Assembly (NCBI RefSeq): GCF_000828895.1
Contig: NZ_AP014568.1
Coordinates: forward strand, 2,363,858 to 2,427,857
DNA: 64,000 nt
From: Serpentinimonas raichei
GTDB taxonomy: Bacteria; Pseudomonadota; Gammaproteobacteria; Burkholderiales; Burkholderiaceae_C
Reading direction: 5' to 3'
Below the pieces are notes generated by a model. It searched no databases, had not been told where the DNA came from, and saw only the letters and a list, made by a program, of their open reading frames with translations. Position 1 is the stretch's first letter. Every line of letters begins with the position of its first letter. The translations under genes were made by a program, and so were the position numbers. Positions 45,835 through 55,160 of the stretch are shown in pieces.

Positions 45835-46149
45835 TCAAACCGTTTCCAAGCGTTGCACCGTATCTGGGAATTGCGAAACCATCCGAATCAGCAGCACCGC
45901 TTGAGCGTTCGGCTTTGCTCGACCCTGCTCCCAGTTCTCCAAGGTTCGCGGGTTGGTGCGTAAGTAGCGTGCAAATAAGGCTCGCGAGAGGTGAAGTTTC
46001 TCGCGCACTTGGATCAATTCCTGAGGCGCCAATGTGGGAACGGGTTTGTCCTGTACCTTGATTTGCCGTAAAGTCAGCTTGCCTTCACGTTCAGACTTCA
46101 GGGCGTCAAAGCCTTCCAGCAATTCAGCAAAAACATCACGTTTTTTCAT
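45835..46149 (-). CDS. XRE-family antitoxin (HigA/NadS-like)
   Basis: 104 aa. An N-terminal arm (MKKRDVFAELLEGFDALKSEREGKLTLRQ) is followed by a helix-turn-helix: LAPQELIQVREKLHLSRALFARYLRTNPRTLENWEQGRAKPNAQA. It is encoded 3 nt after the toxin gene on the same strand (toxin first). Such antitoxins neutralise the toxin and repress the operon. Its stop codon lies 12 bp from the patatin-gene remnant. Confidence 0.85.
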   Translation of the reverse strand: MKKRDVFAELLEGFDALKSEREGKLTLRQIKVQDKPVPTLAPQELIQVREKLHLSRALFARYLRTNPRTLENWEQGRAKPNAQAVLLIRMVSQFPDTVQRLETV

Positions 46150-46152
46150 GGT

Positions 46153-46503
46153 TCAGCACTCCTTGGGTTGACGGTGTTGGCGTTCGGCATCCAGCAGTTT
46201 CTTGATGGCACTGCGTTGTTCGGCCGTCAGATCATCGGCTTGGTCTTTGTCGTAGAGGGTGAACAGCCAGAACTGGCTACCCCCAAGCCACCAGTAATAA
46301 ATCACACGCAACCCGCCACGCTTGCCTTTGCCGCGTAGAGGGTCTGGTTGACGAAGCTTGCGCAGACCCCCCGTGCCTTTAATCACATCACCGGCCAGAG
46401 GGTTGCGCATCAAATCCAGCTGCAAAGCCCGATAGCCTTCATCGTCAAGGTAGTTGGCGCGCTGCCGCTCGAACGGCGGGAGCTCGATAAACAAAGCATG
46501 CAC
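46153..46503 (-). CDS. RelE-superfamily toxin of a toxin-first module
   Basis: About 116 aa. The sequence FIELPPFERQRANYLDDEGYRALQ, GDVIKGTGGLRKLR, GKGKRGGLRVIYYWW and FWLFTLYDKDQADDLT is that of HigB/RelE-like ribosome-dependent mRNA interferases encoded with an XRE antitoxin. The start is uncertain. The open frame extends to 46539, but that segment contains a consensus promoter, so GTG at 46503 or TTG at 46494 is more likely, giving a leaderless or nearly leaderless mRNA. Confidence 0.82.
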   Translation of the reverse strand: MHALFIELPPFERQRANYLDDEGYRALQLDLMRNPLAGDVIKGTGGLRKLRQPDPLRGKGKRGGLRVIYYWWLGGSQFWLFTLYDKDQADDLTAEQRSAIKKLLDAERQHRQPKEC

Positions 46504-46510
46504 GGGACGA

Positions 46511-46539
46511 ATTATACGCAAGTTACGTACAAACATCAA
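46511..46539 (-). promoter_or_regulatory. Consensus sigma70 promoter of the toxin-antitoxin module
   Basis: Read on the minus strand: TTGATG (46539-46534), a spacer of exactly 17 nt, and TATAAT (46516-46511). It is among the best promoter matches in the window. The spacer contains TACG...CGTA arms (CAAGTTA between), a possible operator for the XRE antitoxin. The predicted RNA start falls at about 46504. Confidence 0.75.
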
Positions 46540-46674
46540 GTCTCCGTTCAGGGGGAGGTTACAGGGGGAAAATGGGGCAGACCACGTTTTTATCGTGCGC
46601 CCAGCACGGGCTGGGGCCGCTTAGGCCACAAGGTAAAAGCGAAGGACCGAACGAGTGTGAGTGAGCCGAGGGCT
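46540..46674. other. Intergenic region between patatin gene and toxin promoter
   Basis: No gene is seen. Two small inverted repeats are present: CCCAGC-acgg-GCTGGG at 46600-46615 and a GGCC/GGCC hairpin just right of it. Neither is followed by a T-tract, so they are weak terminator candidates for the leftward patatin transcript. Confidence 0.4.
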
Positions 46675-48513
46675 TCAGGCCGGCGGTACCGCCGCCCCCG
46701 CAGCCTGCTGCTCCAGCACCTCGCGCGCGTGCTGCTCGCCTTGGCGCACGATGGTGTCGAACTGGTTCCACTGCAGCAGCCCGATCTTGAGCAGCGGCGG
46801 GTTGAGGTAGAGGTCGCACTGGCGGCGCGATTCGGCCTGGCGCGACACGCTGTAGAGGATCGAGACGTTGAGCAAATACGACACCAGCGAGGGCAGGCGG
46901 TAGCGCTGGCGTGCGCGCGGGCGCAGGCGGTCGAGCAGCAGCGCCCACGGGCCGGGTATTTCGTCAAAAGTGAGCCGGCGCGTGCTGCGTGCACTCAAAT
47001 CGACGCCGATTACGCGCCGCACGCCGCGCTGCAAGCGCATCACGTTGACGGGGAAGTTGTTGAAGGTGCCGCCGTCGCACAGCAGCTCGCCGTCGCGCAC
47101 CACCGGCGGCAGCGCGCCGGGAATAGCCAAGCTGGCGCGCAGGGCCTGGCTGAGGTCGCCTTGCTGCAGCCGCAGCTCCTGCCCGCGCGAGTAGTTGCTG
47201 GCGATGCAAAAAAAGCCTTTCCACAGATCGACCGCGTCGGCCTGGCCGCCGGTGAGCTCGTGAAAGGTGCGGTCGATCAATTTGCGCACCCGGCCACCGC
47301 GGATGAGCGAGACCAGCGGCAGCCAGTTGTAGTCGCCGGTGGGGTTGATGCGAAAGGCGCGCCGGGCGCGCTCGATGGTGGGCTCGACCCCGGCGTCGGC
47401 GGCGATCAGGGCGGCCATGACGGCGCCGATGCTGGTGCCGCCCACGCAGTCGATTTCGATGCCGCGCCGTTGCAGCTCTTTCCAGACGCCCAGATGCGCC
47501 AGCCCGCGCGCGCCGCCCCCGGCCAGCACCAACCCGGTGGCGTTGTGGCTGAGGATGCGCGCCAGCCGCTGCATGTCGCGCTCCAGCGCCGGGCGCAGGT
47601 TCAGGTGCGCGCCCACCGGGCGCCGATCGATCCAGCGCCGCATGCCGAGCGGCGATTTGAGCTCGGCCGGGTGCAGCAGCAGCAGGGTTTGGTTGGGTTC
47701 GCTGGTCTGTTGCAGGGCGCTCAGGCAGGCGTGCTCGATGGGGTGGATTTGCGCCGGCTCGCTGGCCTGGGCCAGCAGCAGGATTTCGTCGGCGTGGCGC
47801 GCACACAGGCGGCTCCAGCCTTCGTCGGCGCTGTCGCCGAGCATGAGCACGAAGTCGTGCTGGGTTTCGAGTGCGTCGAGCACCTGCGCGCAGGCGGTGT
47901 CAGAGGCCAGGCCGTGCTGTTGCTGCGCTTGGGCGCGCACCTGGGCGGCCCCGACACAGCAGGCGCGGCCGTAGGGTGACAGGGCAAGGCGCAGCTTTTC
48001 GGCCAGTTCGGTGGCCTGCACGTGGGCGGTGATGGGCAGCAGGCAGAGCATGACCGGGGCCGTTTCGGGCCGGCTGCTGTGCTGCGTTTGCAAGCGCTCG
48101 ATGATCTGGCGCGTGAGCGCAAACGAGGCTTGCGGGTAGCGCTGCACCAGCTCGTGGAAGTGCGCTTTTTCAAGCCGGGCCAGCACGCTGTGGCGCAGCG
48201 CGACCACGGTGGCCGAGCGCGGGGCCTCGCTGTAGAGGCCGATTTCGCCCAAAATCTCGCCGCGCCCCAACTCGCGCACCGCGCGCCGCGCGCCCTCGGG
48301 GCCTTCGACGTACACGCGCAGGCGCCCGCTCAGGCTCAGGTAGGCGGCATCGGCCACCTGCCCTTGCTGCATCAGCACCTCCCCGGCTTCGAGCTCGACC
48401 CATGTGAAGTGCGCGCACACGGCGGCCAGCACCTCGGGGTCCATCTCGCCAAAATAGGCTTGCAGGTAGTGGCCTAGGCGCTCGCGCCGCTGTGGGTGTT
48501 CGTCAGGTGGCAT
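46675..48513 (-). CDS. Cyclic-nucleotide-binding-domain patatin-like phospholipase (NTE/RssA type)
   Basis: 612 aa. The N-terminal cNMP-binding domain (about 20-140; LEAGEVLMQQGQVADAAYLS, GEIGLYSEAPRSATVVA) is followed by a middle region (about 150-300) and a patatin domain (about 320-520) with GGGARGLAHLG (oxyanion), GGTSIGAVMA (nucleophile Ser) and DGGTFNNFPV (catalytic Asp). It resembles bacterial neuropathy-target-esterase homologues acting on membrane lysophospholipids. The ATG at 48513 follows GGAGACCCCCC. It is the last gene of a minus-strand run after mnmA (36-nt gap). Part of its 3' end exists again as a remnant near 45.7 kb. Confidence 0.9.
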   Translation of the reverse strand: MPPDEHPQRRERLGHYLQAYFGEMDPEVLAAVCAHFTWVELEAGEVLMQQGQVADAAYLSLSGRLRVYVEGPEGARRAVRELGRGEILGEIGLYSEAPRSATVVALRHSVLARLEKAHFHELVQRYPQASFALTRQIIERLQTQHSSRPETAPVMLCLLPITAHVQATELAEKLRLALSPYGRACCVGAAQVRAQAQQQHGLASDTACAQVLDALETQHDFVLMLGDSADEGWSRLCARHADEILLLAQASEPAQIHPIEHACLSALQQTSEPNQTLLLLHPAELKSPLGMRRWIDRRPVGAHLNLRPALERDMQRLARILSHNATGLVLAGGGARGLAHLGVWKELQRRGIEIDCVGGTSIGAVMAALIAADAGVEPTIERARRAFRINPTGDYNWLPLVSLIRGGRVRKLIDRTFHELTGGQADAVDLWKGFFCIASNYSRGQELRLQQGDLSQALRASLAIPGALPPVVRDGELLCDGGTFNNFPVNVMRLQRGVRRVIGVDLSARSTRRLTFDEIPGPWALLLDRLRPRARQRYRLPSLVSYLLNVSILYSVSRQAESRRQCDLYLNPPLLKIGLLQWNQFDTIVRQGEQHAREVLEQQAAGAAVPPA

Positions 48514-48549
48514 GGGGGGTCTCCGCTGGGCCGAAAACTGCAAGTTTAA

Positions 48550-49737
48550 TCAAATTTGCGAATCCCCGTCGACTTTCCAGGTGGCAGCGCCGGAGCCGTA
48601 AATCACCCCGCCGCCCAGGCACACCTCACCGTCGTACAGCACCGCGCTCTGGCCGGGAGTGACGGCCCATTGGGGCTGCTCGAAGTGCAGGGCGAAGCGC
48701 TCGTCGGGGGCGCCCTTGGTTGCGGGGGCGGGCTCGAAGCGGCACGCGGCATCGGCCTGGCGGTAGCGGGTTTTGGCGCCGTAGGCACCGGCGGGCGGGG
48801 GTTGGCCGGCTACCCAACTGGGGTCGCTGGCTTGCAGACTGGGCGCGAGCAGCCAAGGATGATCGTGCCCCTGCACCGCCCACAGGGTGTTGTGGGCCAT
48901 GTCTTTGCGCGCCACGAACCAGGGCGCGTGGTCGGCGCCGCCTTGGGTGGCCCCGCTTGGCTTGAGGCCGCCGATGCCCAGCCCCTGGCGCTGGCCCAGG
49001 GTGTAAAAGCTCAGGCCCACGTGCTGGCCGATGGTGCGCCCGTCGGGGGCGCGGATGGGGCCGGGGGCGTGTTGCAGGTAGCGGCCCAAAAACTCGCGAA
49101 AGGGGCGCTCGCCGATGAAGCAAATGCCGGTCGAATCTTTCTTTTTGGCGTTGGGCAGCCCGATTTCGGCGGCGATGCGGCGCACCTCGGTTTTGCGCAG
49201 CTCGCCCACCGGAAAGCGCGTGCGCGCCAGTTGCGCTTGCGTCAGGCGGTGCAGGAAGTAGCTCTGGTCTTTGAGCGGGTCCAGGCCCTTGAGCAGTTGG
49301 TAGCGGGCGCTGGCGGCATCGAAGCGCACGCGCGCGTAGTGCCCGGTGGCGATCTGCTCGGCCCCCAGGCGCAGGGCATGGTCGAGGAAGGCCTTGAACT
49401 TGATCTCGGCGTTGCACAAGATGTCGGGGTTGGGGGTGCGGCCGGCCTGGTATTCGCGCAGAAAGTGGGCAAAGACGCGGTCTTTGTATTCGGCGGCAAA
49501 GTTGACGTATTCGATCTCGATGCCGAGTACGTCGGCCACGCTGGCGGCGTCGAGCCAGTCCTGGCGGCTGGAGCAGTGCGCGCTGCTGCCGTCGGGGCCT
49601 ACGTCGCCGTCATCATCTTCCCAGTTTTTCATGAAGATGCCGATCACTTCGAAGCCCTGCTGCTTGAGCAGCCAAGCGCTGACGGCGGAATCGACTCCGC
49701 CCGAGAGCCCGACGACGACACGGGGTTTGGGGTTCAT
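48550..49737 (-). CDS. mnmA: tRNA-specific 2-thiouridylase MnmA
   Basis: A 395-aa enzyme that puts sulfur on U34 of tRNA-Lys, -Glu and -Gln. It has the PP-loop SGGVDSAV near residues 12-19, the catalytic Cys in LCNAEIKF and the persulfide Cys in GICFIGER, with DQSYFL and [14 protein letters not shown] nine nt upstream supports the ATG at 49737. It is placed between the J-domain-like gene and the patatin gene on the same strand. Confidence 0.95.
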   Translation of the reverse strand: MNPKPRVVVGLSGGVDSAVSAWLLKQQGFEVIGIFMKNWEDDDGDVGPDGSSAHCSSRQDWLDAASVADVLGIEIEYVNFAAEYKDRVFAHFLREYQAGRTPNPDILCNAEIKFKAFLDHALRLGAEQIATGHYARVRFDAASARYQLLKGLDPLKDQSYFLHRLTQAQLARTRFPVGELRKTEVRRIAAEIGLPNAKKKDSTGICFIGERPFREFLGRYLQHAPGPIRAPDGRTIGQHVGLSFYTLGQRQGLGIGGLKPSGATQGGADHAPWFVARKDMAHNTLWAVQGHDHPWLLAPSLQASDPSWVAGQPPPAGAYGAKTRYRQADAACRFEPAPATKGAPDERFALHFEQPQWAVTPGQSAVLYDGEVCLGGGVIYGSGAATWKVDGDSQI

Positions 49738-49765
49738 GGGCTGATGCTCCGGCAAGCCAAAGGCC

Positions 49766-51055
49766 TCAGCCCCAGGGGTCCAAGGCGGCCAAGCGCTGAT
49801 CCAAGCGCTCGGCTTCGCGCACTAGGCGGCGCTGCTCGTTCAGCCAAGGTTTGAGGGTGGGCAGGGCCTCGACCTGTTGCAGGTCGTGCTGCATGGCGTC
49901 GATGGCGGCTTCCAAGTCTTCCAGTTGGTCTTGGAGCATGTCGTGCAAGCTGGTGGGGCTGAAAGCGATGTAGGGCGGCAGGCCAAATTCGGCGCACCAG
50001 CGCTGCTGGCTGGCCTGGCGATCGCGCTCGAGCGCGGCGGCCTGCTGTTTGAGCAGCAGCGTGAGGCTCTTTAGGCGCTGCTCGCCCACGCGCTCGAGGT
50101 GTTCCGGGTCCACCAGCTCGGCGCGCCATTGCAGCTCCAGCAGGGCCACCAGGTCGCGCTGGGCGTAGGCGGCATTGACGGCGCTCATGAGCGCGTGCTT
50201 TTGTGCCACCTCGGCGGCGTCGCTGGCGCGGTCGGGGTGCAGCGCGCTGGCCAACTGGCGGTAGAGCAGGCGCAGCGTGGCGTCGGCGTCGGCCAGGTGG
50301 GCGGCGGCGGTTTCTTGGGCGGCGCTGGGTTTGCGGCGCGCCTGGCGCTGGGCGCGCTTGGCCTTTTTGAGCTCGTCTTGCTCGCTCAGGCGCTGGCGCA
50401 GGTGGTCGATGGTGGCGTGCAGCGAGGCGTCGGGGTTGTCGGGGTCGAAGGCGGGCAGCTCGGTGTCGAGCGCGTCGGCAAAGTCTTGCTGCAGCTCCTG
50501 GTGCATGGCTTGGGCCCGCTCGCGCCGCTGCTCAGCCAGGGTTTGCGGGCTGCGCCGGTCGTGCAGGGCGGCCATGTCGGCATCGCCTGCGAGCGCAAGG
50601 CTGTGGCTTTGGGCAATCACGATCTGGCGCAGCAGCGCCAACTGAGTCGGGCTTAGGCCCTTGCGCGCGCCATCAAACCAGGCATCGAGCGCGTGCACCA
50701 TGCGGCGGCGCAGCTCGGTTTCTTGCTGCTGCAGCGGGGCCAGGCGCTGGGCGCACTGGGCGCGGTGCGCCAGGCCCACGGCGTCCAGCGTTTGCAACTG
50801 CTGGCGCAGGCGCTCGATGCGCTCGCGCTCGCGCTCAAAGGCCTTGCCCGCCGGGGAGCGCAGGCGCTGCCCCGGCGCTTGCACGCGCAGGCCGGTGGCG
50901 GCACTGGGGGCGCCAGCGGGGTGGGCGGCCGCAGCGGCTTGGGCCGGTGGGGCGGCGGCGGCTTCGTCGAACAGGCTGGGCTGCTCGGCAAAGCGCGGGT
51001 CGGGTGCGCTGGTGGCTGCGCTGGCTTGGGCGCGGGAGGGCTTGCGGGGTGGCAT
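49766..51055 (-). CDS. J-domain-like coiled-coil protein
   Basis: 429 aa. The N-terminus is Ala/Pro-rich (about 1-60), followed by charged helices and then a segment [22 protein letters not shown]...[16 protein letters not shown] (about residues 257-305) with the His-Pro-Asp tripeptide and spacing of a J domain. A coiled-coil C-terminus follows. J domains stimulate Hsp70/DnaK. It lacks the Gly-rich and zinc-finger parts of DnaJ, so it is a type III-like J protein of unknown client. It starts 2 nt after proA; mnmA follows after 28 nt. Confidence 0.75.
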   Translation of the reverse strand: MPPRKPSRAQASAATSAPDPRFAEQPSLFDEAAAAPPAQAAAAAHPAGAPSAATGLRVQAPGQRLRSPAGKAFERERERIERLRQQLQTLDAVGLAHRAQCAQRLAPLQQQETELRRRMVHALDAWFDGARKGLSPTQLALLRQIVIAQSHSLALAGDADMAALHDRRSPQTLAEQRRERAQAMHQELQQDFADALDTELPAFDPDNPDASLHATIDHLRQRLSEQDELKKAKRAQRQARRKPSAAQETAAAHLADADATLRLLYRQLASALHPDRASDAAEVAQKHALMSAVNAAYAQRDLVALLELQWRAELVDPEHLERVGEQRLKSLTLLLKQQAAALERDRQASQQRWCAEFGLPPYIAFSPTSLHDMLQDQLEDLEAAIDAMQHDLQQVEALPTLKPWLNEQRRLVREAERLDQRLAALDPWG

Positions 51056-51057
51056 GG

Positions 51058-52353
51058 TCAGACGCGCACCTGGCCTTCGCCCAGCACCACGTACTTGAGC
51101 GAGGTCAGGCCCTCGACCCCGACCGGGCCGCGAGCGTGGAATTTGTCGGTAGAAATGCCGATTTCGGCCCCCAGCCCGTACTCGAAGCCGTCGGCAAAGC
51201 GGGTGCTGGTGTTGACCATCACGCTGCTGGAATCGACCTCGCGCAAAAAGCGCTGCGCATGGCCGTGGTCGGTGGTGAGGATGGCGTCGGTGTGGTGGCT
51301 GGAGTAGCGGTTGATGTGCGCAATGGCTTCGTCCAGCCCCGCCACCAGCTTGATGCTGATGATGGGGGCGAGGTATTCGGTGCTCCAGTCGGCCTCGGTG
51401 GCGGGGCTGAGCAGGGGGGCGGGGCTGAGTTGGGTGGAGGACTGGAGAATCTGCAAAGACTCGGGGCAGCAGCGCATTTCCACGCCCTTGGCGGCAAACA
51501 CGGCGCCGATCTGCGGCAAAAACTCGGCTGCAACGGCGCGCGCCACCAGCAGGCTTTCGGTGGCGTTGCAGGGGCTGTATTTTTGCGTTTTGGCGTTGTC
51601 GGTCACTTTTAAGGCCAGCGCCAGGTCGCAGGGGTGATCGACGTAGGTGTGGCAGTTGCCGTCGAGGTGCTTGATCACCGGCACCTTGGCTTCGGCGCTG
51701 ATGCGCTCGATCAGGCCCTTGCCGCCGCGCGGGATGATCACATCCACATACTGCGGCATGGCGATGAGCTGGCCCACGGCGGCGCGGTCGGTGCAGGGAA
51801 CGAGCTGCACCGCGTCGGGCGGCAGACCGGCTGCGCCCAGCGCCTGCTGCACCAGCGCGGCCAGGGCGCGGTTGCTGGCTATGGCCTCGGAGCCGCCGCG
51901 CAATATGGCCGCGTTGCCGCTCTTGATGGCCAGCGACGCGGCTTCGATGGTGACGTTGGGGCGGCTCTCGTAGATCATGCCAAAGACGCCGATGGGCACG
52001 CGCATCTGCCCCACGCGGATGCCGCTGGGCTGCTGCTGCAAACCGCTCACGGTGCCGATGAGCTCGGGCATGGCGGCCAGTTGCTCGCAGCCCAGGGCGC
52101 AGGTTTCGAGCGCGGCCGGGCTTAGGCGCAAGCGGTCGAGCAGCGGCTCGGCCAGTCCGGCGCTGCGCGCGCGCTCCAGGTCGAGCGCGTTGGCGGCTTG
52201 CAGCGGCTCGGTGTGGCTGCGCAGCAAAGCGGCTAGGCCGCGCAGCGCGGCGGCCTTGCGTGCGGCGCTGGCGCAGGCCATTTGGGCGGCGGCGGCGCGC
52301 GCCTGCTGGCCCATGCGGTGCAGGAGTTCGGGGGTGTAGGCGGGTGCATCCAT
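51058..52353 (-). CDS. proA: Glutamate-5-semialdehyde dehydrogenase (gamma-glutamyl phosphate reductase)
   Basis: A 431-aa enzyme for the second step of proline synthesis: NADPH reduction of glutamyl-5-phosphate. It has [41 protein letters not shown], the catalytic Cys region [13 protein letters not shown], and the C-terminal [13 protein letters not shown]. It is first in the minus-strand run proA / J-like / mnmA / patatin and divergent from a chemoreceptor gene. No proB is present in the window. A six-C run directly precedes the ATG. Confidence 0.95.
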   Translation of the reverse strand: MDAPAYTPELLHRMGQQARAAAAQMACASAARKAAALRGLAALLRSHTEPLQAANALDLERARSAGLAEPLLDRLRLSPAALETCALGCEQLAAMPELIGTVSGLQQQPSGIRVGQMRVPIGVFGMIYESRPNVTIEAASLAIKSGNAAILRGGSEAIASNRALAALVQQALGAAGLPPDAVQLVPCTDRAAVGQLIAMPQYVDVIIPRGGKGLIERISAEAKVPVIKHLDGNCHTYVDHPCDLALALKVTDNAKTQKYSPCNATESLLVARAVAAEFLPQIGAVFAAKGVEMRCCPESLQILQSSTQLSPAPLLSPATEADWSTEYLAPIISIKLVAGLDEAIAHINRYSSHHTDAILTTDHGHAQRFLREVDSSSVMVNTSTRFADGFEYGLGAEIGISTDKFHARGPVGVEGLTSLKYVVLGEGQVRV

Positions 52354-52514
52354 GGGGGGATTTTCGCATCAAGGCGGGGGCGGGGGTGCGTGACCTTGGG
52401 AATGGGGGAAATGTCGTTTTTTTCATGCAAAATGCCAGCGGTGGCATCCAGCCGATGCTTGGCCTTGGCGCCGACCGTTTTTCACCTCATTGCCCCACAA
52501 CCACGAGACTGCGC

Positions 52515-54362
52515 ATGAACCTGCTGCAAGACCTAAAAATTGGCCCGCGCTTGGGCTTGCTTAGCGCCGTTTTGCTGGCGCTCATGTTGGCGCTGGCGGT
52601 GGTGGGCTTTGTAGCCACCGATCGGATGTACGTGCAGGCCGAGTCGCTTTACCAAGAGAGCGTGCTTTCGCAGGCCAAGCTCAAAGACATGACCTACATG
52701 GTGCAGCGCAACCGGGTGCTGGTGATGGATGCGCTGCTCGACCCTGCGCCCGAGAACGTGCAGGCGCGCAACACCGAGCTGCGCGCCAACCTTCAAAAAA
52801 TCAACCAGATCTGGGAGGAGCATCTGGTGGGCGAAAAATCTGCCGCTGAACAGCAGGCCGATGCCGCCTTTGCCACGGCGCGCCAAGCCTATGTGGCGCA
52901 GGGGCTGCTGCCGATCATGGATGCCATATTGGCCGGGCAGCCCGAGCAAGCCAAGGCGCTGTACCAGGCCCGCATGAGCGATCTGCAGCGCGCGTTCACC
53001 CCCACCCTAGACGGGCTCAAAGATGTGGAAAACAGCTTGGTGCAAGAAAAGTACCAAGCCATCAACGCCACCAACCAAGCCGTCAACGTGATCATGATCG
53101 CGGGCACCCTGCTCGGGCTGCTGCTGGGTGGTCTGTTGGCTTGGGCCATTGCGCGCTCGATCACACGGCCGCTGGAGCAGGCGCTGCTCGTGGCGCAAAC
53201 CGTGGCGGCGGGCGATTTGAGCGCGCACTTCGAGCCCAGCGGGCACGATCAGGTGGCTGAATTGCTGCGCGCCCTGGCCGCCATGAACGCCAGCTTGGCG
53301 CGGGTGGTGGGCGAGGTGCGCACCAGCGCCGACTCGATCAGCACCGGGGCGAGCGAAATTGCCAGCGGCAACGCCGATTTGTCGCAGCGCACCGAGCAGC
53401 AAGCGTCTAGCCTAGAGCAAACCGCGGCCAGCATGGAGCAGCTCACCGCCACCGTCAAGCAAAACGCCGAAACCGCGCGCGCCGCCAGCCAGATCGCCGC
53501 CGGGGCCAGCGCCGCTGCCGAGCAAGGTGGGGCGGTGGTGGGCCGGGTGGTGGGAACCATGCAAGAGATCAGCGCCAGCAGCCAAAAAATCGCCGACATC
53601 ATCGGCGTGATCGACGGCATCGCTTTCCAGACCAACATCCTGGCCCTGAACGCCGCCGTGGAAGCGGCGCGCGCGGGCGAGCAAGGGCGCGGCTTTGCCG
53701 TGGTGGCCTCCGAGGTGCGCAGCCTGGCCGGGCGCAGCGCCGCCGCAGCCAAAGAGATCAAGGAGCTGATCGGGGCCAGCGTGCAGCGCGTCGAGCAAGG
53801 CTCGCAACTGGTGGCGCAGGCCGGCCAGAGCGTGGGCGAGATCGTCTCCCAGGTCAAGCGCGTGACCGATTTGATCGCCGAAATCAGCGCCGCCAGCAAC
53901 GAGCAGTCCGAAGGCATCGGGCAGATCGGGCAAGCGGTGCAGCAGCTCGATCACGCCACGCAGCAAAACGCCGCGCTGGTCGAGCAAAGCGCGGCCGCAT
54001 CCGAGAGCCTCAAGGGCCAGGCGGCGCATTTGATCGCGCTGGTGGGCCAGTTCAAGCTGGACCAGGGCGATGTGGGGCGTGGGGCAGGTGGTGCAGCGGC
54101 CCCGGCGCGCACGGCGCCAGCACCCAGGGCCGCTGTGCCCGCTGCATACAGAGCCGCACCGCCCGCTGCATCGGCTGCCCGTGGCGCGGGTGCCGCATCA
54201 GCGTCTCGCGCTGCACCCGCGGGCCAATCAGGTTCCGCATCGGCGCGCATGTCCGCCCCGCGCCCCGCTGCGGCCCAAAGCCGCCTCGCGCCCCCTGCGC
54301 GTGCGCTGCCTCCCACCGCCAAACCCAAGGCCGAAGCCGAAGGGGACTGGACTTCGTTTTGA
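52515..54362 (+). CDS. Methyl-accepting chemotaxis protein with C-terminal CheR/CheB-type tether
   Basis: 615 aa: TM1 (about 13-35), a four-helix-bundle sensor (about 36-190, [36 protein letters not shown]), TM2 (about 193-215), HAMP, and a signalling domain with the tip [29 protein letters not shown] (core shown in part). A ~90-residue Ala/Pro-rich tail ends GDWTSF, a match to the xWxxF pentapeptide that tethers CheR and CheB to E. coli Tsr/Tar (NWETF). The ATG at 52515 gives the short N-terminus usual for Tar-like receptors. It is divergent from proA. Confidence 0.92.
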   Translation: MNLLQDLKIGPRLGLLSAVLLALMLALAVVGFVATDRMYVQAESLYQESVLSQAKLKDMTYMVQRNRVLVMDALLDPAPENVQARNTELRANLQKINQIWEEHLVGEKSAAEQQADAAFATARQAYVAQGLLPIMDAILAGQPEQAKALYQARMSDLQRAFTPTLDGLKDVENSLVQEKYQAINATNQAVNVIMIAGTLLGLLLGGLLAWAIARSITRPLEQALLVAQTVAAGDLSAHFEPSGHDQVAELLRALAAMNASLARVVGEVRTSADSISTGASEIASGNADLSQRTEQQASSLEQTAASMEQLTATVKQNAETARAASQIAAGASAAAEQGGAVVGRVVGTMQEISASSQKIADIIGVIDGIAFQTNILALNAAVEAARAGEQGRGFAVVASEVRSLAGRSAAAAKEIKELIGASVQRVEQGSQLVAQAGQSVGEIVSQVKRVTDLIAEISAASNEQSEGIGQIGQAVQQLDHATQQNAALVEQSAAASESLKGQAAHLIALVGQFKLDQGDVGRGAGGAAAPARTAPAPRAAVPAAYRAAPPAASAARGAGAASASRAAPAGQSGSASARMSAPRPAAAQSRLAPPARALPPTAKPKAEAEGDWTSF

Positions 54363-54588
54363 GGGGTGGTTTTGTTGGGCGGGGAAGCGCCCCGGCTCCC
54401 ACTCGAGCGCATTGGTTGGGCTGTGGTTGTTGGGCACGCAGACCAGCAAGGCGCGGCGCTTGGTGGTGGTGTCGCGCTAGGCCTAACTTGCGCGACAAGC
54501 CGGGGCAGCTTCAACGCAAAGGGCTGGACTCGGCGAAAGGAAAGAGTTACATTAGTACTTGGTGTTACTACGTGATAAGAGGCCCGCT
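54363..54588. other. 226-bp intergenic region upstream of the ParD-ParE module
   Basis: No gene is seen. A GC-rich inverted repeat around 54380-54400 lacks a T-run. Close to parD the sequence GTTACATTAGTAC...GTTACTACGTG (54546-54574) shows a loose repeat and is AT-richer than the surroundings, a plausible promoter/operator zone, although no clean -35/-10 pair stands out. Confidence 0.35.
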
Positions 54589-54861
54589 ATGGCAACGTCT
54601 CTCAAGATTGACGACACACTGAAAAGTCGTGTCCACCATCTGGCCGGCCAGCGCCGCCGTTCGCCGCACTGGATCATGCTCGAAGCCATCCAACAATACG
54701 TCGAGCGCGAGGAAGCAAGCGAGCGTTTCAAGCAGGAAGCCTTGACCTCTTGGGCGGCCTACAAAGAAACCGGCCGGCATCTCACCGGCCAAGAAATGCG
54801 CACCTGGTTGAACACCTGGGGCACCGAAGCCGAAAGGGCGGTGCCTGAGTGCCACAAGTAA
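54589..54861 (+). CDS. ParD/CopG-type ribbon-helix-helix antitoxin
   Basis: 90 aa. The N-terminal MATSLKIDDTLKSRVHHLAGQRRRSPHWIMLEAIQQYVEREE is a ribbon-helix-helix DNA-binding fold, followed by a flexible toxin-binding tail. It overlaps the toxin gene by 13 nt, which couples their translation. The ATG at 54589 is used; upstream TTG/GTG extension is not conserved-looking. Confidence 0.85.
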   Translation: MATSLKIDDTLKSRVHHLAGQRRRSPHWIMLEAIQQYVEREEASERFKQEALTSWAAYKETGRHLTGQEMRTWLNTWGTEAERAVPECHK

Positions 54862-55160
54862 TTGTTACCGAGGGCGCAGCCGAAGGCTTGGAGCGATGCC
54901 GGAAGTTCCTCGCCGCCAAGGCCCCGGATGCCGCCAGGCGGGCCGGACAAGCCATAGAGCGGCAATTCCTGCTGTTGGAAACCTTCCCCGACATCGGTCG
55001 GCCGTTCCCTGACATGCCCGAGCTGCGCGAGTTGGTGATTGCCTTCGGGGACTCCGGCTATGTGGCGCTGTATCGCCATGAGTCCGCCGACGATACGGTG
55101 TATGTCTTGGCATTCCGGCACCAGAAAGAGGCGGGCTACTTAAACCAACCCAAACCATGA
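54849..55160 (+). CDS. ParE/RelE-family toxin
   Basis: 103 aa from the GTG at 54849, inside the antitoxin gene. VTEGAAEGLERCRKFLAAKAPDAARRAGQAIERQFLLLETFPDIGRPFPDMPELRELVI and YVALYRHESADDTVYVLAFRHQKEAGY (in part) fit the ParE fold. ParE toxins usually act on DNA gyrase, RelE types on mRNA; the target is not decidable here. Its stop overlaps the ATG of the next, metabolic gene (ATGA). Confidence 0.83.
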   Translation: MPQVIVTEGAAEGLERCRKFLAAKAPDAARRAGQAIERQFLLLETFPDIGRPFPDMPELRELVIAFGDSGYVALYRHESADDTVYVLAFRHQKEAGYLNQPKP

